Shown in pieces: positions 1-8,750 of a stretch of 64,000 nucleotides of DNA. The position numbers and the translations under genes are program-made. This DNA comes from Salinivirgaceae bacterium (GTDB lineage Bacteria > Bacteroidota > Bacteroidia > Bacteroidales > SZUA-534): contig JAGCNL010000044.1 of the NCBI GenBank assembly GCA_017645945.1, positions 1 to 64,000 of the forward strand. Reading direction: 5' to 3'. The notes beneath the pieces are model-generated. The model had not been told where the DNA came from and did not search any database. It saw only the letters and a program-made list of their open reading frames with translations. Numbering within the stretch: position 1 is the stretch's first letter; every line of letters begins with the position of its first letter.

Positions 1-1325
1 AGTTTGCCCTTCATTGCAAGCTCGCGGAGCAAGTCCATTACGTTTTCTGAGTCACGCGACGACAAACCCGATGTCGGCTCATCGACAAACAGGATTGGCG
101 GTTCGCGGATAAGTTCCAGCGCAATGTTAAGTCGTTTGCGCTGACCGCCACTGATTGTTTTGTGCAGTGGTGAGCCTACTTTCAGATCTTTTCTGTCGAG
201 CAGGCCAAGGTTTGCGAGTGTTTTCTCGCAGCGTTCCTTTATCTCTTCCTCTGTCATGTTCTTGAAACACAACTTGGCGTTGAAATAAAGGTTTTCATAC
301 ACGGTTAGCTCCTCAATCAGAAGGTCGTCTTGCGGGATATAGCCGATAACACCTTCCATCTTTTCCTTCTCGGTATGCAGATTGATGCCGTTTATAAGCA
401 CTTCGCCTTTCGACGGACATTCATTGCCTGTGAGCACATTGAGCAGAGTGGTTTTACCTGCACCGCTGGCGCCCATAATGCCAACCAGTCGGCCTTGCTC
501 TTCCGACATGTTGATGTTCCGCAGGCCGATGGCTCCGTTCTTGAACCTGAACTCGAGGTCGTTGACATTGTAGGTGACCTTTGCCGAAGTGATGTCCGAC
601 AAGTATTTCGACACCACGTCGCTGTAGTAAACAGGTTTGCCTTTCGGGAAACGGATGGCGCTGCCGTTTGCGAACAAGTAAACCTTGTTGCTCTTTATTG
701 GCAGACCATTGAGCACCAACTCGTGCGAGCCTAAATATTTTGTAAAGTAAAGGTCTACACTCTTTATTTGAAGAATGACAAGCTCTTTGTCCAATTCTTC
801 AATTTGAATGTGTTTGGCTTGCTTTAGTTCGAGCTCTTTGTCGTTGATTATAAGAATATTGGGGATGTCAAGTTCTTCGACAGTCTCCTTACGGCAAAAG
901 TTCTCAGTGCTTTCAAATTCTTCAGCCGAGATGTTAAATACCTCAGCCGCAGTGTTGATGATGGCCATTCGCTGGTCGGTGAACTGCCGGTCGGCGGCTA
1001 CCAACTCAAACAGGCGGACCAGAACGACAACCTTCTGCTGTTGGGTCAGAGTCTTGTTGATCTTCTTGCAGATGCCAAGAATCTTTACCGAGTCCTTAAC
1101 GGATGTGAGTTTGACCTCTTCTTCCGTATTTTCGTGAAGTGAATTTCGATCCTTTATGCCTACGTGCTTGTAGAACAAAGCCAAATACTCCTCAACAAAG
1201 TCGGAACTCAATTGAGAAGTAAGGAAATTTTCGACAAAGTCGATTTCGCTGTCTTTTACGCCTCCGTCCTGTTTTGCAATGATTGCAAACAGTTACATTA
1301 AGGCCTTCAGAATCTCTTCACTCAT
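1..1325 (-). CDS. TerB-ABC ATP-binding protein (ABCG-like), partial, with premature stop at codon 11
   Basis: The gene runs off the left edge; I translated the reverse strand. From the ATG at 1325 the frame reads MSEEILKALM and then TAA at 1293-1295. It then stays open for about 430 codons to the window edge. The part after the stop begins LFAIIAKQDGG and resembles a TerB (tellurite-resistance-like) helical domain. A middle region of unknown fold follows, then an ABC ATPase: Walker A GASGAGKT (near 455-480), signature ISGGQRKRLNIAL and Walker B ILFVDEPTSGL (near 70-165). The IALELI/EPTSGL style is that of ABCG-type exporters. A membrane domain, if present, lies outside the window. It is last in the CheR-CheB-Sia operon, 33 bases after siaC-like. 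One transition (TAA to CAA) would restore the frame, so this is either a recent nonsense mutation or a sequence error. A downstream start would lose much of the TerB domain but leave the ATPase. Confidence 0.8.
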
Positions 1326-1358
1326 CTAAACGTTGTTTGTTTTATGCTCTCTTGTCTG

Positions 1359-1742
1359 TTAATCAAGCGAATAGCTGATTTGCTCAAACGGCACGTCAAC
1401 AATGTCAGCGTACTCTTCGCCAGCCTCTTCCATATCTTCGTCATCTTCCGGATAGTGCCATCTTACAAGCACGTCTTTGCCTGCTTCGTGCATCTCTTCC
1501 AGCTTCAGAAGAATGTCAAGTATCATTTTTGAAGATGCAGTGTTGAAATACACCAACTTGAAGTTGAAGATGGTTTTACCGGTTGCTTCTTCTGAGTAGC
1601 GGTCAATCCAGTCAAGAATAGGCTCATAGAATACCGCAACATCCTCAGGCAGCGATCTGCCGGATATTTCGAATATCTCATTTGCAACATCAAGAGTTAC
1701 GCTGGGGGTATCGTCAGTCCCCACAATTTTTATAACCTCCAT
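1359..1742 (-). CDS. SiaC-like regulatory phosphoprotein (DUF1987)
   Basis: This 127-residue protein matches the SiaC/DUF1987 family by its segment VYFNTASSKMILDIL and its acidic C-terminus. In Pseudomonas SiaC, a threonine near residue 68 is phosphorylated by SiaB and dephosphorylated by the PP2C phosphatase SiaA. Here Thr68 lies in the equivalent YFNT motif, so it is the likely phospho-site. It follows the SiaB-like gene by 18 bases and precedes the ABC ATPase gene. In Pseudomonas, SiaC activates the diguanylate cyclase SiaD. No GGDEF gene is present here, so its target is unknown; the adjacent TerB-ABC protein is a candidate. Family assignment is strong; the target is inference. Confidence 0.88.
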   Translation of the reverse strand: MEVIKIVGTDDTPSVTLDVANEIFEISGRSLPEDVAVFYEPILDWIDRYSEEATGKTIFNFKLVYFNTASSKMILDILLKLEEMHEAGKDVLVRWHYPEDDEDMEEAGEEYADIVDVPFEQISYSLD

Positions 1743-1760
1743 AGTAGAATTAATTATATG

Positions 1761-2339
1761 TTAATCAAAATTTTGAGTCCGTGATATGGTCGATGATATC
1801 ATAAAGAACGAGTAATCGTCGTTAATAGGAACGAATTTGTACGCTAAGGGGTTGCCTGTCTTCTTGGCAATGTCGATGAAGCCAAGTCCGGCGCCACCCT
1901 TGTCTGACAACCGACCTTCTTTGATCTGTTGTTTATACAATGCTTTCAACCCTTCCTTGTCCAGGGAGTTGATTTTGTCAAGAACATTGGCAATAATTGA
2001 TTCCTTGTGTTTCTGAAGAATATTGCCTGTTGTTATGACATAGTTTTCTTCGTCTTTGCACACAAGAAATACGCCACTGCCTTCTTCATGGCCTTCCTCA
2101 TTGTCCATGTAGTCTGCATGTTTACTGATGTTTTGGAGGAATTCCACAATCACATGGAACACTTTTTTCTGTACTGAGTTTGATTCCTCTTCAACCATCA
2201 TATTGGTTTCAGTGAGCGATGTGAAAGCCTTAGTAACTTGGTGCGAGATTTCTCCTTTGTACACCAATTTGACATTTTTGCTCTCCATAGACTCGTTAAA
2301 ACTATAGACAAATTCTAGAAAGTCGTTGTTTCCATCCAT
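1761..2339 (-). CDS. SiaB-like protein kinase (DUF6272, GHKL fold)
   Basis: This 192-residue protein has a degenerate GHKL ATP-binding fold. An N-box-like helix HVIVEFLQNISKHADY carries Glu66 and Asn70, and a G-rich lid GGAGLGFIDIAKKTG lies at residues 148-162. This is the pattern of SiaB-family kinases, relatives of anti-sigma-factor kinases that phosphorylate SiaC. It lies between the PP2C phosphatase gene (20 bases upstream) and the SiaC-like gene (18 bases downstream). That gives a complete phosphatase-kinase-substrate set in transcription order A-B-C, as in the Pseudomonas sia operon. Predicted to be cytoplasmic, with no membrane segment. Confidence 0.85.
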   Translation of the reverse strand: MDGNNDFLEFVYSFNESMESKNVKLVYKGEISHQVTKAFTSLTETNMMVEEESNSVQKKVFHVIVEFLQNISKHADYMDNEEGHEEGSGVFLVCKDEENYVITTGNILQKHKESIIANVLDKINSLDKEGLKALYKQQIKEGRLSDKGGAGLGFIDIAKKTGNPLAYKFVPINDDYSFFMISSTISRTQNFD

Positions 2340-2358
2340 AGCTGTGTCTGTTTTTTAA

Positions 2359-4986
2359 TTAAAATTCAATTCCTATTAACAATATATCATCGACTTGTTT
2401 ATAGTCTCCTTTGTAGGCTATGAAATCATCGTAAATGATTTTTTCATAGTCATATATCTCAACATCATAGTGTTCTACAAGCAAATCGCGGATGCGGCTC
2501 GCCTGATATTTCCTTCCGGTTTCGCCACTGACTTGGTCTGGCAGACCGTCGGAGAAAAAGAACACGCGATCTTTTGGCTCCAAATTTATTAAATGATTTT
2601 CAAAATCCGCTTCAGGTTTTTTACCTAATGGTATGCCACCAATAGCCTTATGACTACCCTTATATTGGGTTAACTCATTGCCTCTCAGTAAGTAAAGGGG
2701 CCTGTGGGCACCTGCAAATTCAAGAATATTTTTCTTCAAGTTTATTTTGCAGAGCGCAACGTCCATACCGTCGCGGGCTTCGGTGTCGATTCGGTCTTGC
2801 TTCAGAGTGGTGCGCACACCTTCGTGAAGTTTGTCGAGAATTACGCCAGCGTCAATGTTGTCGTAGTGGTCAACCACGTTGTTCAACGTGAAGTAGCCGA
2901 TGAACGAAAGCAGTGCGCCCGGCACGCCGTGACCTGTACAGTCGACAACGGCGATAAACAAATCGTCACCTTTCTTGAAGAACCACGGGAAGTCGCCGCT
3001 GACCACGTCTTTCGGACGGTAGAAGATGAACGATTTCGGCAGGAACTCCTGGATGAACTTGGTGTTCGGCAGAATGGCTGTCTGAATACGTTTGGCGTAG
3101 TTGATACTCTCGGTGATGGCCTTGTTCTTCTCCTGAATCTCAATTTCAACCATCTTCTGCTCGGTGATGTCGTGAGCAACGAACAGGATTGTTTCCAACT
3201 CCTTGTTATCATCGCTGAACTCAGGGATGGCGTTCACCTGCATAATGCGGTCGCCAAATGTGGTTGGGAATGTTACCTCGGCATCATGCTTGCTGTTGGT
3301 GCTTCTCACGGTTTTGACAGCCTCGCTGAAGAACTCTTTGATGGTTGGCTCGAATGCCACATCGTCAAGATTCTTGTTTATGATGTCGGTTGTTTCAATG
3401 CCCGTGAATGTTTTAACCATTGGGTTGGCGTAGAAGAACTGCCCGTTGGTGCCGATACGCAGAATCAAGTCGAGAGAGTTCTCTGACAATGACTGCATCT
3501 TACTCTTCATGCGTTCCTCTTTTTCGGCGCGCTTACGTTCGGTAATGTCTCGAGAGTTGATAATCAAGCCATTGATGGCTGGGTCTTCGAGAAGGTTTCG
3601 ACCAGTTGATTCGATGTAAATCTTCTGACCGTCCTTACGCATATAAGTATACTGAATGGTGGCGGTCATACTTGGGTCTTCCACAAGTTTGCCGAATGTT
3701 TCAGTGAATTCTTTCACACCTTTGGCGGTAAGACGCTCAAGGTCTTTGCCAGCCATCATTTCAGCGATTGTATAGCCGTAAATATTTGTTACTGATGGAC
3801 TTATATATTTCAGTTTCATCTCTTCGTCGTAGATAGAGATGATTTCTGATGCGTTTTCCAACAGTGCATGCTGACGTTTCTGTGCGTTTTCAACCGCGCG
3901 GATCTGAGTTTGCAGATTCGAGTTGGTTTTCTCCAGTTCCTCGTGAGTGGCGCGCATCTCTTCCGCATTCTGGCGAAGTTCCTCTTCGTTCTCCTTCAGT
4001 TCCTCGGTCATCTCCTGAGCGTCTTTCAGAAGTTTCTCGGTGCGAGTGTTGACTTTCAAGTTGAAGATGGTGCGGGCGATGATGTCGCTCAACTCTTTCA
4101 AGAATCTGATTTTCAGTTCGCTGATGTCGTCTTTGAGCGATGCAAATTCGAGTACGCCCTGCAGTTTCTCATCAGTGATGAGCGGAACCAAAAGCAGTGA
4201 GTTTGGTTTCTTGTCGCCCAAAATACCGCTGGTAATGGTCACAAAATCATCGGGAATCTCGCGGCGGTAGATGACATCCATCTCGTAGGCGCACTGGCCT
4301 ACAAGTCCTTCGCCAATCTGGAATTTTGCATCGATGTATTTCCTGCGGTTGTAGGCGTATGTTGCCGTGTTCTCGAGTGTCTTGTCTTCTTCGTTGTAGA
4401 TGTAGAACGCACCCTGGATAACGTCGATATACTTAATGAGTTCAACCAATGTGAGATATGAGAGATTGCCCAAATCGTTCTGCAGACGCAGAATGTCAGA
4501 AATGGTATCCTTTCCTTTGGCAATCCAGTTCTGCTCTTTCTCTTTCTCGTTGGTCAGCGCAAGGTTCTCACGCATCTTTTTCAACGAGTGACCAAGAATG
4601 TCGTTATCATTAATTTCGGCATCATTGGCAGCCAGGTCGCCTTCACCAATCTTCTTGGCAAAGAGGGCGTTCATGTTGATGACGTGGTCCTTTTCAGAAA
4701 TCTGGCTCTCGAGCGAGTCGATGGTTTCCTGCTGCGATTTTGTGAAGGCATAGCCCAGTATTCCCAACAATACGGGCAGCAGGTCGATAATGAAGTATGC
4801 GGGCGATGTCTTGTGCAATTCAACAAGACCGCTCAGCGATGCGGTGTATCCGCCTTTAATGAAACCAAGTATCCATGAGATGACAAGTATCACTACACTC
4901 AGGCCCACTAAGGTCGGGGTGAAGTTGATTCTATTGTTCACCTTGTATATGAATAACTTTTTTATTTTGTCGATAAACGCTTCCAT
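2359..4986 (-). CDS. Membrane GAF-PAS-PAS PP2C (SpoIIE-type) phosphatase, SiaA-like
   Basis: The protein has 875 residues. Two membrane segments lie at about 24-43 and 63-82, followed by a linker, a GAF domain (about 165-310), a Glu-rich coiled coil (about 315-375), two PAS domains (about 375-490 and 495-615) and a SpoIIE/PP2C phosphatase (about 650-875). The metal-binding aspartates are visible at Asp665 (VVSGDF), Asp682 (VVDCTGHG), Asp813 (FSDGLPDQ) and Asp866/867 near the end, so it should be active. It would dephosphorylate the SiaC-like protein in response to signals sensed by GAF and PAS. The coiled coil repeats EELRQNAEEMRATHEELEK-type segments like those near CheB/CheR-PAS fusions. 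Methylation of this segment by the adjacent CheR is possible but speculative. Confidence 0.88.
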   Translation of the reverse strand: MEAFIDKIKKLFIYKVNNRINFTPTLVGLSVVILVISWILGFIKGGYTASLSGLVELHKTSPAYFIIDLLPVLLGILGYAFTKSQQETIDSLESQISEKDHVINMNALFAKKIGEGDLAANDAEINDNDILGHSLKKMRENLALTNEKEKEQNWIAKGKDTISDILRLQNDLGNLSYLTLVELIKYIDVIQGAFYIYNEEDKTLENTATYAYNRRKYIDAKFQIGEGLVGQCAYEMDVIYRREIPDDFVTITSGILGDKKPNSLLLVPLITDEKLQGVLEFASLKDDISELKIRFLKELSDIIARTIFNLKVNTRTEKLLKDAQEMTEELKENEEELRQNAEEMRATHEELEKTNSNLQTQIRAVENAQKRQHALLENASEIISIYDEEMKLKYISPSVTNIYGYTIAEMMAGKDLERLTAKGVKEFTETFGKLVEDPSMTATIQYTYMRKDGQKIYIESTGRNLLEDPAINGLIINSRDITERKRAEKEERMKSKMQSLSENSLDLILRIGTNGQFFYANPMVKTFTGIETTDIINKNLDDVAFEPTIKEFFSEAVKTVRSTNSKHDAEVTFPTTFGDRIMQVNAIPEFSDDNKELETILFVAHDITEQKMVEIEIQEKNKAITESINYAKRIQTAILPNTKFIQEFLPKSFIFYRPKDVVSGDFPWFFKKGDDLFIAVVDCTGHGVPGALLSFIGYFTLNNVVDHYDNIDAGVILDKLHEGVRTTLKQDRIDTEARDGMDVALCKINLKKNILEFAGAHRPLYLLRGNELTQYKGSHKAIGGIPLGKKPEADFENHLINLEPKDRVFFFSDGLPDQVSGETGRKYQASRIRDLLVEHYDVEIYDYEKIIYDDFIAYKGDYKQVDDILLIGIEF

Positions 4987-5000
4987 TGTGCTTCAACTCT

Positions 5001-5756
5001 TTATAGCGGGGCAACTCCGCCTATTGCATTTGAAATTTCGTCTATTTTATTTACAAACCCATTTTCAAAGGGCTTAAAGGTAGCGATTTCTATCAATCCA
5101 ACAGCATTGTCGTCCTTTAAAATTGGAATTATTGCCAAATTGTTCACTTCAATCTGTCCCAAACCCGAAACAATCATCAGACTTTTGCTCGGTAAGTCGT
5201 TCAAAAACATTGGTTTTCTGTCTTTTGCCACTTGGCCGGACAACCCTTCGCCAATTTTGAATGATTGCGGCATCTCGTCGTTGTAGTAGGCGAATGTTGC
5301 AGTGGGGCTGAACACATCGTCAGTATTTTGGAACACAATGCCGACAGCAACGTCCATTTGTTTCGAGAAGGCGTAGAGCAGTGCGTCGCCGAAGCTTTTC
5401 CAATCGCTGTTTTTCCCCGTTTTGTCGAGCAAGTCTTTCAAGTCGAATCCTGAATCGGTGGTTTCCTTCATCTTCTGGTCAACTTCCTTCTCGTATTGGT
5501 CGTCGATTATTTGGCTGGTAGCGGCGCGCTCGTCTTCGGCTTTCATGTAGATGGATGTGATTTTTGTCCCCATCATGCCGATTTTTGAGGCAATAAGTAT
5601 CTGTGCCACAATAATCGCCAGCAATATGAGCGCATAACTGTTTTTGCCGAAATTCGGGGCGGCGGCCAACATTATTAATATGGCGGCAACGCTGATGACG
5701 ATTAGGAAAATCGTCCATCCTGTGATTTTTTGCCGGTATTTCAGAAGTTCGTCCAT
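5001..5756 (-). CDS. Two-helix membrane protein with GAF domain
   Basis: This 251-residue protein has two N-terminal hydrophobic helices (about 15-33 and 42-60), a short charged linker and a C-terminal GAF domain (about 95-245). The GAF domain contains FKIGEGLSGQVA and a late ALIEIATF-like strand. It resembles the GAF of the next gene (QIGEGLVGQ), which suggests a duplication. There is no catalytic domain, so it is probably a sensor or adaptor that partners the phosphatase. It sits 3 bases after cheB and 14 bases before the phosphatase gene, within one operon. No specific ligand can be read from the sequence. Confidence 0.75.
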   Translation of the reverse strand: MDELLKYRQKITGWTIFLIVISVAAILIMLAAAPNFGKNSYALILLAIIVAQILIASKIGMMGTKITSIYMKAEDERAATSQIIDDQYEKEVDQKMKETTDSGFDLKDLLDKTGKNSDWKSFGDALLYAFSKQMDVAVGIVFQNTDDVFSPTATFAYYNDEMPQSFKIGEGLSGQVAKDRKPMFLNDLPSKSLMIVSGLGQIEVNNLAIIPILKDDNAVGLIEIATFKPFENGFVNKIDEISNAIGGVAPL

Positions 5757-5759
5757 AAA

Positions 5760-6323
5760 TCAGGCTAATTTAAGTAAAAAATCAATAATCTGTTTCGTGC
5801 TGAACACATAATCCACTTTTGTGGCGTTCATCGAGGCTGTAGTCATTGTCGGAACCTGGCACTCTTTGGGGTCCTGAACTATGGTCAGACCGCCGTTGTC
5901 AGTCACGCTCTTCAGGCCTAATGCACCGTCTTTGTTGGCGCCACTCAATATGATGCCCACAAGTTTCTTCTTGAAATTGTACGATGCCGAGAAGAACGAA
6001 AGGTCGATTGACGGCCGCGAGTGGTTCACCACATCTTCGGTCGACAGTGAGAAACGGTTGCCTAACTCAATGTACATGTGATAGTTGGCGGGCGCAAGAT
6101 AGATGCGTCCGGCTTTGAGCGGCTCTTTGTCGTGCGGCTCGATTATCGGCAGGTTCGATTTTATCGACAGTGCTTCAACGAATCCCGAACGGATGTGTTT
6201 CAGACGGTGAAGGCACATCAGAATCGGCAGCGGATAGTTTGCCGGCAGCGCCGCTATAATTCGGCTAACTACTTGAAAACTACCTGCCGAACCTCCAATC
6301 ATTATGGCTTTGTAATCATTCAT
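5760..6323 (-). CDS. CheB-type methylesterase domain protein (no receiver domain)
   Basis: This 187-residue protein consists only of the CheB catalytic domain. The triad is recognisable: Ser in GGSAGS (residues 10-15), His in CLHRLKHIRSGF and Asp in ILSGANKDGALG. CheB hydrolyses glutamyl methyl esters (or deamidates Gln) on receptors. The usual N-terminal receiver domain is missing, so phosphorylation control by CheA is unlikely. The stop overlaps the start of the degenerate CheR gene upstream at base 6323. No chemoreceptor, CheA or CheW gene is in the window, so it more likely modifies a local signalling protein than acts in motility. Confidence 0.87.
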   Translation of the reverse strand: MNDYKAIMIGGSAGSFQVVSRIIAALPANYPLPILMCLHRLKHIRSGFVEALSIKSNLPIIEPHDKEPLKAGRIYLAPANYHMYIELGNRFSLSTEDVVNHSRPSIDLSFFSASYNFKKKLVGIILSGANKDGALGLKSVTDNGGLTIVQDPKECQVPTMTTASMNATKVDYVFSTKQIIDFLLKLA

Positions 6324-7153
6324 CAGTCAACCCTTTTTTTGTAAATTTTTTCAGTAGCGTTCACAATTTGCAATTTCTTGCTCATTTCAGAGTACTCAAG
6401 TGTTTCCATATTGCCAATCACCAGATAGCCGCCAATCTCAAGATTGTCGACCAGCTTACGGATAACCTTCTCGTACAGTGGAATATTGAATTGCAGCAGT
6501 TTGTTGCGGTAAACCACCATCTTGTATTTCTTCGACAGAGAGGCATTAAGAATGTCGTTTTGCACTGCTAGTGTGACATCGTTGAGCAGCGACGACTTCA
6601 TTTCGGCGCGGTTGTCGTTGAGTGTGTAGTACGATGCAAACTGAGTCTTGCCTACGTACCTTGTATAGTTGGCTTCGCTCACTTCAATCTTTTTCTGATC
6701 GTAGTTTCCGCCTTGTTTGATGAGGTCAATGTGCTTTTGCGACGGGCACATGGCGTCAATCTTTATCTTGCCCTGCAGACCGCCTTCGTTCATCACAATT
6801 GCAAGCGAGAACAGCTCGTCGCCCGAAGTGACGCATGGCATCCAGATTCGGCAGTCGGCGGCGCGGCTGATTTCCGAAAGGTATTTGTCGCGCAGTTCGC
6901 GCCACAGCGACGGGTCGCGGAAGAATTCGGTTACCTCAAGCGACACGGTGAACAGGAAGTCATCGAGAGGGATGGCTTTTTTGCGGATTTTCTCAGCAAA
7001 ATCATCGGCCGAATGGCTGCCAAACGTGTTTATGGCATGAATCAGCCGCCGTTTGAGTATCGTGAACGTGTAATCAGACATATCAATGCCGTAGGTGTCA
7101 GTTACAGCGCTGATAATGTTACGAGTATCTACTATGCCTATATTCTCAACCAT
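6323..7153 (-). CDS. Degenerate CheR-like protein (probably non-catalytic)
   Basis: The 276-residue protein aligns along its length with CheR: an N-terminal helical domain, then a methyltransferase-like domain. The catalytic signatures are eroded. The SAM-binding loop reads IWMPCVTSGDELFSL where the upstream paralogue has IWHAGCSSGQEIYSM. The motif FDLIFCRNVIIYF of the paralogue is here YKMVVYRNKLLQF. GYLVIGNMETLE still matches the late CheR motif. It lies between an intact cheR (2-base gap) and cheB (1-base overlap). I infer a catalytically weak or dead paralogue that could bind the same peptide target or regulate CheR. The CheR fold is fairly secure; loss of activity is inference. Confidence 0.75.
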   Translation of the reverse strand: MVENIGIVDTRNIISAVTDTYGIDMSDYTFTILKRRLIHAINTFGSHSADDFAEKIRKKAIPLDDFLFTVSLEVTEFFRDPSLWRELRDKYLSEISRAADCRIWMPCVTSGDELFSLAIVMNEGGLQGKIKIDAMCPSQKHIDLIKQGGNYDQKKIEVSEANYTRYVGKTQFASYYTLNDNRAEMKSSLLNDVTLAVQNDILNASLSKKYKMVVYRNKLLQFNIPLYEKVIRKLVDNLEIGGYLVIGNMETLEYSEMSKKLQIVNATEKIYKKRVD

Positions 7154-7155
7154 AA

Positions 7156-7998
7156 CTACATCTGTTTTTTCTTGTAAAATCCTTTCGACCGCTCGAAATT
7201 GTTTGCCGAAGCGCCCAAAATACTTTCGTGCGAGCCTAAAATAAGATATCCGTCGCGGTTCAGACTGCCGTTGAACATGTCGATGACGCGGCTTTGCAAC
7301 TTGTTGTTGAAGTAGATAATCACGTTGCGGCAGAATATCAGGTCGAACTTCGAGTAGAAGACATTGCCGTCCTTCACAAGGTCGTGCTTGCGGAAAACAG
7401 CCTTCTCGCGCAGGAACGGTTTCATCTGGATGGTGTCTTTCACTTTGTCGATGTCGAAATATTTCTCGTAGGGAACGTCAACCTTGTCTTCAAAGTTGAA
7501 CGGGTTTTCCTTTATCACCTTGTCGAAGTTGTCGAGATAACCCAAATTGAAGCGGTATTTGTACTGCCCCGCTTTGGCGGCTTCGAGCATATCGGTGTTG
7601 ATGTCGGTGGCGAACACTTTGGCCTGGTCGAACATGCCCAGCTCGTTGAGCAGAATGAGCATCGAATAGATTTCCTGACCGCTTGAGCAGCCCGCGTGCC
7701 AGATGAATATTGAACGGTTCTTTCTGAATTTCGGAAGTATGTGATAACGAAGTGTTTGCCACATTTCGGGGTTTCGGAACAACTCCGTGGTGTTGACGGT
7801 GATGTCTTTAACCATCTGCTCAAGAAAATCTTTGTCTTTGCCAATCTTGTGGATGAGTTGGTTCAAGTCCATATTGTTGTCTAACAATATTTTCTCAATC
7901 CTTCGGCAGAACGATTTGTCAGAATAGTCCGTGAAATCGTAAGTAGACGATGTCTTGATGGCTGTAATTAATCTCGCTGCATCTTCATTTGTGACCAT
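7156..7998 (-). CDS. CheR-type SAM-dependent protein methyltransferase
   Basis: The 280-residue protein is an apparently intact CheR. It has an N-terminal all-helical domain, the segment VNTTELFRNPEMWQTL, the SAM-binding loop IWHAGCSSGQEIYSM, the acidic FATDIN segment, FCRNVIIYF and GYLILGSHESI. CheR transfers methyl groups from SAM to glutamates of receptor coiled coils. It is the first gene of the seven- or eight-gene minus-strand operon. A near-consensus -7 element (TACTTTTA) lies about 55 bases upstream. With no chemoreceptor encoded nearby, the methylated substrate is unknown. Confidence 0.88.
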   Translation of the reverse strand: MVTNEDAARLITAIKTSSTYDFTDYSDKSFCRRIEKILLDNNMDLNQLIHKIGKDKDFLEQMVKDITVNTTELFRNPEMWQTLRYHILPKFRKNRSIFIWHAGCSSGQEIYSMLILLNELGMFDQAKVFATDINTDMLEAAKAGQYKYRFNLGYLDNFDKVIKENPFNFEDKVDVPYEKYFDIDKVKDTIQMKPFLREKAVFRKHDLVKDGNVFYSKFDLIFCRNVIIYFNNKLQSRVIDMFNGSLNRDGYLILGSHESILGASANNFERSKGFYKKKQM

Positions 7999-8052
7999 AC
8001 AATATTCATTCTAATCCTTCACAGACCATCTTTTTCGCGATGACCGTATTTG

Positions 8053-8060
8053 TAAAAGTA
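8053..8060 (-). promoter_or_regulatory. Putative -7 element for the cheR-cheB-sia operon
   Basis: Read on the minus strand, the site is TACTTTTA, 7 of 8 matches to the Bacteroidetes -7 word TAnnTTTG, about 55 bases before the cheR start. No good -33 box was seen. Confidence 0.4.
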
Positions 8061-8334
8061 GTAATTTTTGTAAATAAAAAAGTTTTGTGGAAAAAATATT
8101 TAGCGCAACTGAAAACGATGCTGTGCCTATGTGCGGCTATTGATTGACATTCAGCCAAATTTTGCATTCCAAGTTGTTTTTTGAGTGGCGATTTTTCTGT
8201 TTCCGCGGCGCAAAATCGACTTGATGCGGCATTTGTCATGGTCTTTTCGGCGGCAAAATAGGCCCCGAACGGATTTTTTTGTCGTCGGGCAATCGTCAGT
8301 CGGCATACCATATAATATATGTATCGGCCGAAAC

Positions 8335-8589
8335 TTACTTGTACTTGATTTTGCATATCAGTATTATGCCTGCAAAAAGTAGGGTGAAAGCGTTCGCCAA
8401 AGCCACGGGGGCGTCGTGAGTGGCAACGCCATAGATAAGCCAACATAGTACGGCGGTTGTAAAAAGTGAATACATTACAAGCGATATGCTTTTTGTGTCT
8501 TTAGTGCGTATGGTTTTAACGGCTTGTGGTACAAACGAGATAGTTGATAGCACGGCGGCTGCGTAGCCTACAATTTCAATTGGTTCCAT
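8335..8589 (-). CDS. SemiSWEET-type sugar transporter (PQ-loop)
   Basis: This 84-residue membrane protein has three hydrophobic helices and the hallmark SFVPQAVKTIRTKDTKSIS, containing the PQ motif of the MtN3/SWEET/PQ-loop family. SemiSWEETs form dimers that move small sugars down their gradient. The length is typical for the family. A perfect -7 element lies 24-31 bases upstream of the ATG. It is a single-gene unit between the signalling operon and the divergent aminopeptidase gene. The substrate is not readable from the sequence. Confidence 0.88.
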   Translation of the reverse strand: MEPIEIVGYAAAVLSTISFVPQAVKTIRTKDTKSISLVMYSLFTTAVLCWLIYGVATHDAPVALANAFTLLFAGIILICKIKYK

Positions 8590-8612
8590 TTCTGCTTCTT
8601 TTTAAACGGGCG

Positions 8613-8620
8613 CAAAAGTA
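8613..8620 (-). promoter_or_regulatory. -7 promoter element of the SemiSWEET gene
   Basis: Minus-strand TACTTTTG is a perfect match to TAnnTTTG. It predicts a transcript start near 8606 and a leader of about 17 bases. Confidence 0.6.
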
Positions 8621-8717
8621 ACATTTTTAGGACTACGGACGTCAGACTTCGGACAGCGGACGGCAAAAACAGTGTCGTCTGTTGTCCAATAAAAAATAGC
8701 CCGCTACGTTTTTTTGC

Positions 8718-8725
8718 TAAATTCG
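8718..8725 (+). promoter_or_regulatory. -7 promoter element of the aminopeptidase-serpin unit
   Basis: TAAATTCG matches the Bacteroidetes word TAnnTTTG in 7 of 8 positions and lies 26 bases before the ATG at 8751. Confidence 0.5.
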
Positions 8726-8750
8726 TGCCAAACAAAATTAAGATACAGTT

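Noticed and set aside
2704..3486. Long plus-strand ORF inside the phosphatase gene
   Set aside because: It is antisense to a well-defined PAS-PP2C coding region and has no recognisable domain; the third-position pattern explains it.
8006..8446. Minus-strand ORF between cheR and SemiSWEET
   Set aside because: It overlaps the SemiSWEET gene in another frame and its sequence looks random.
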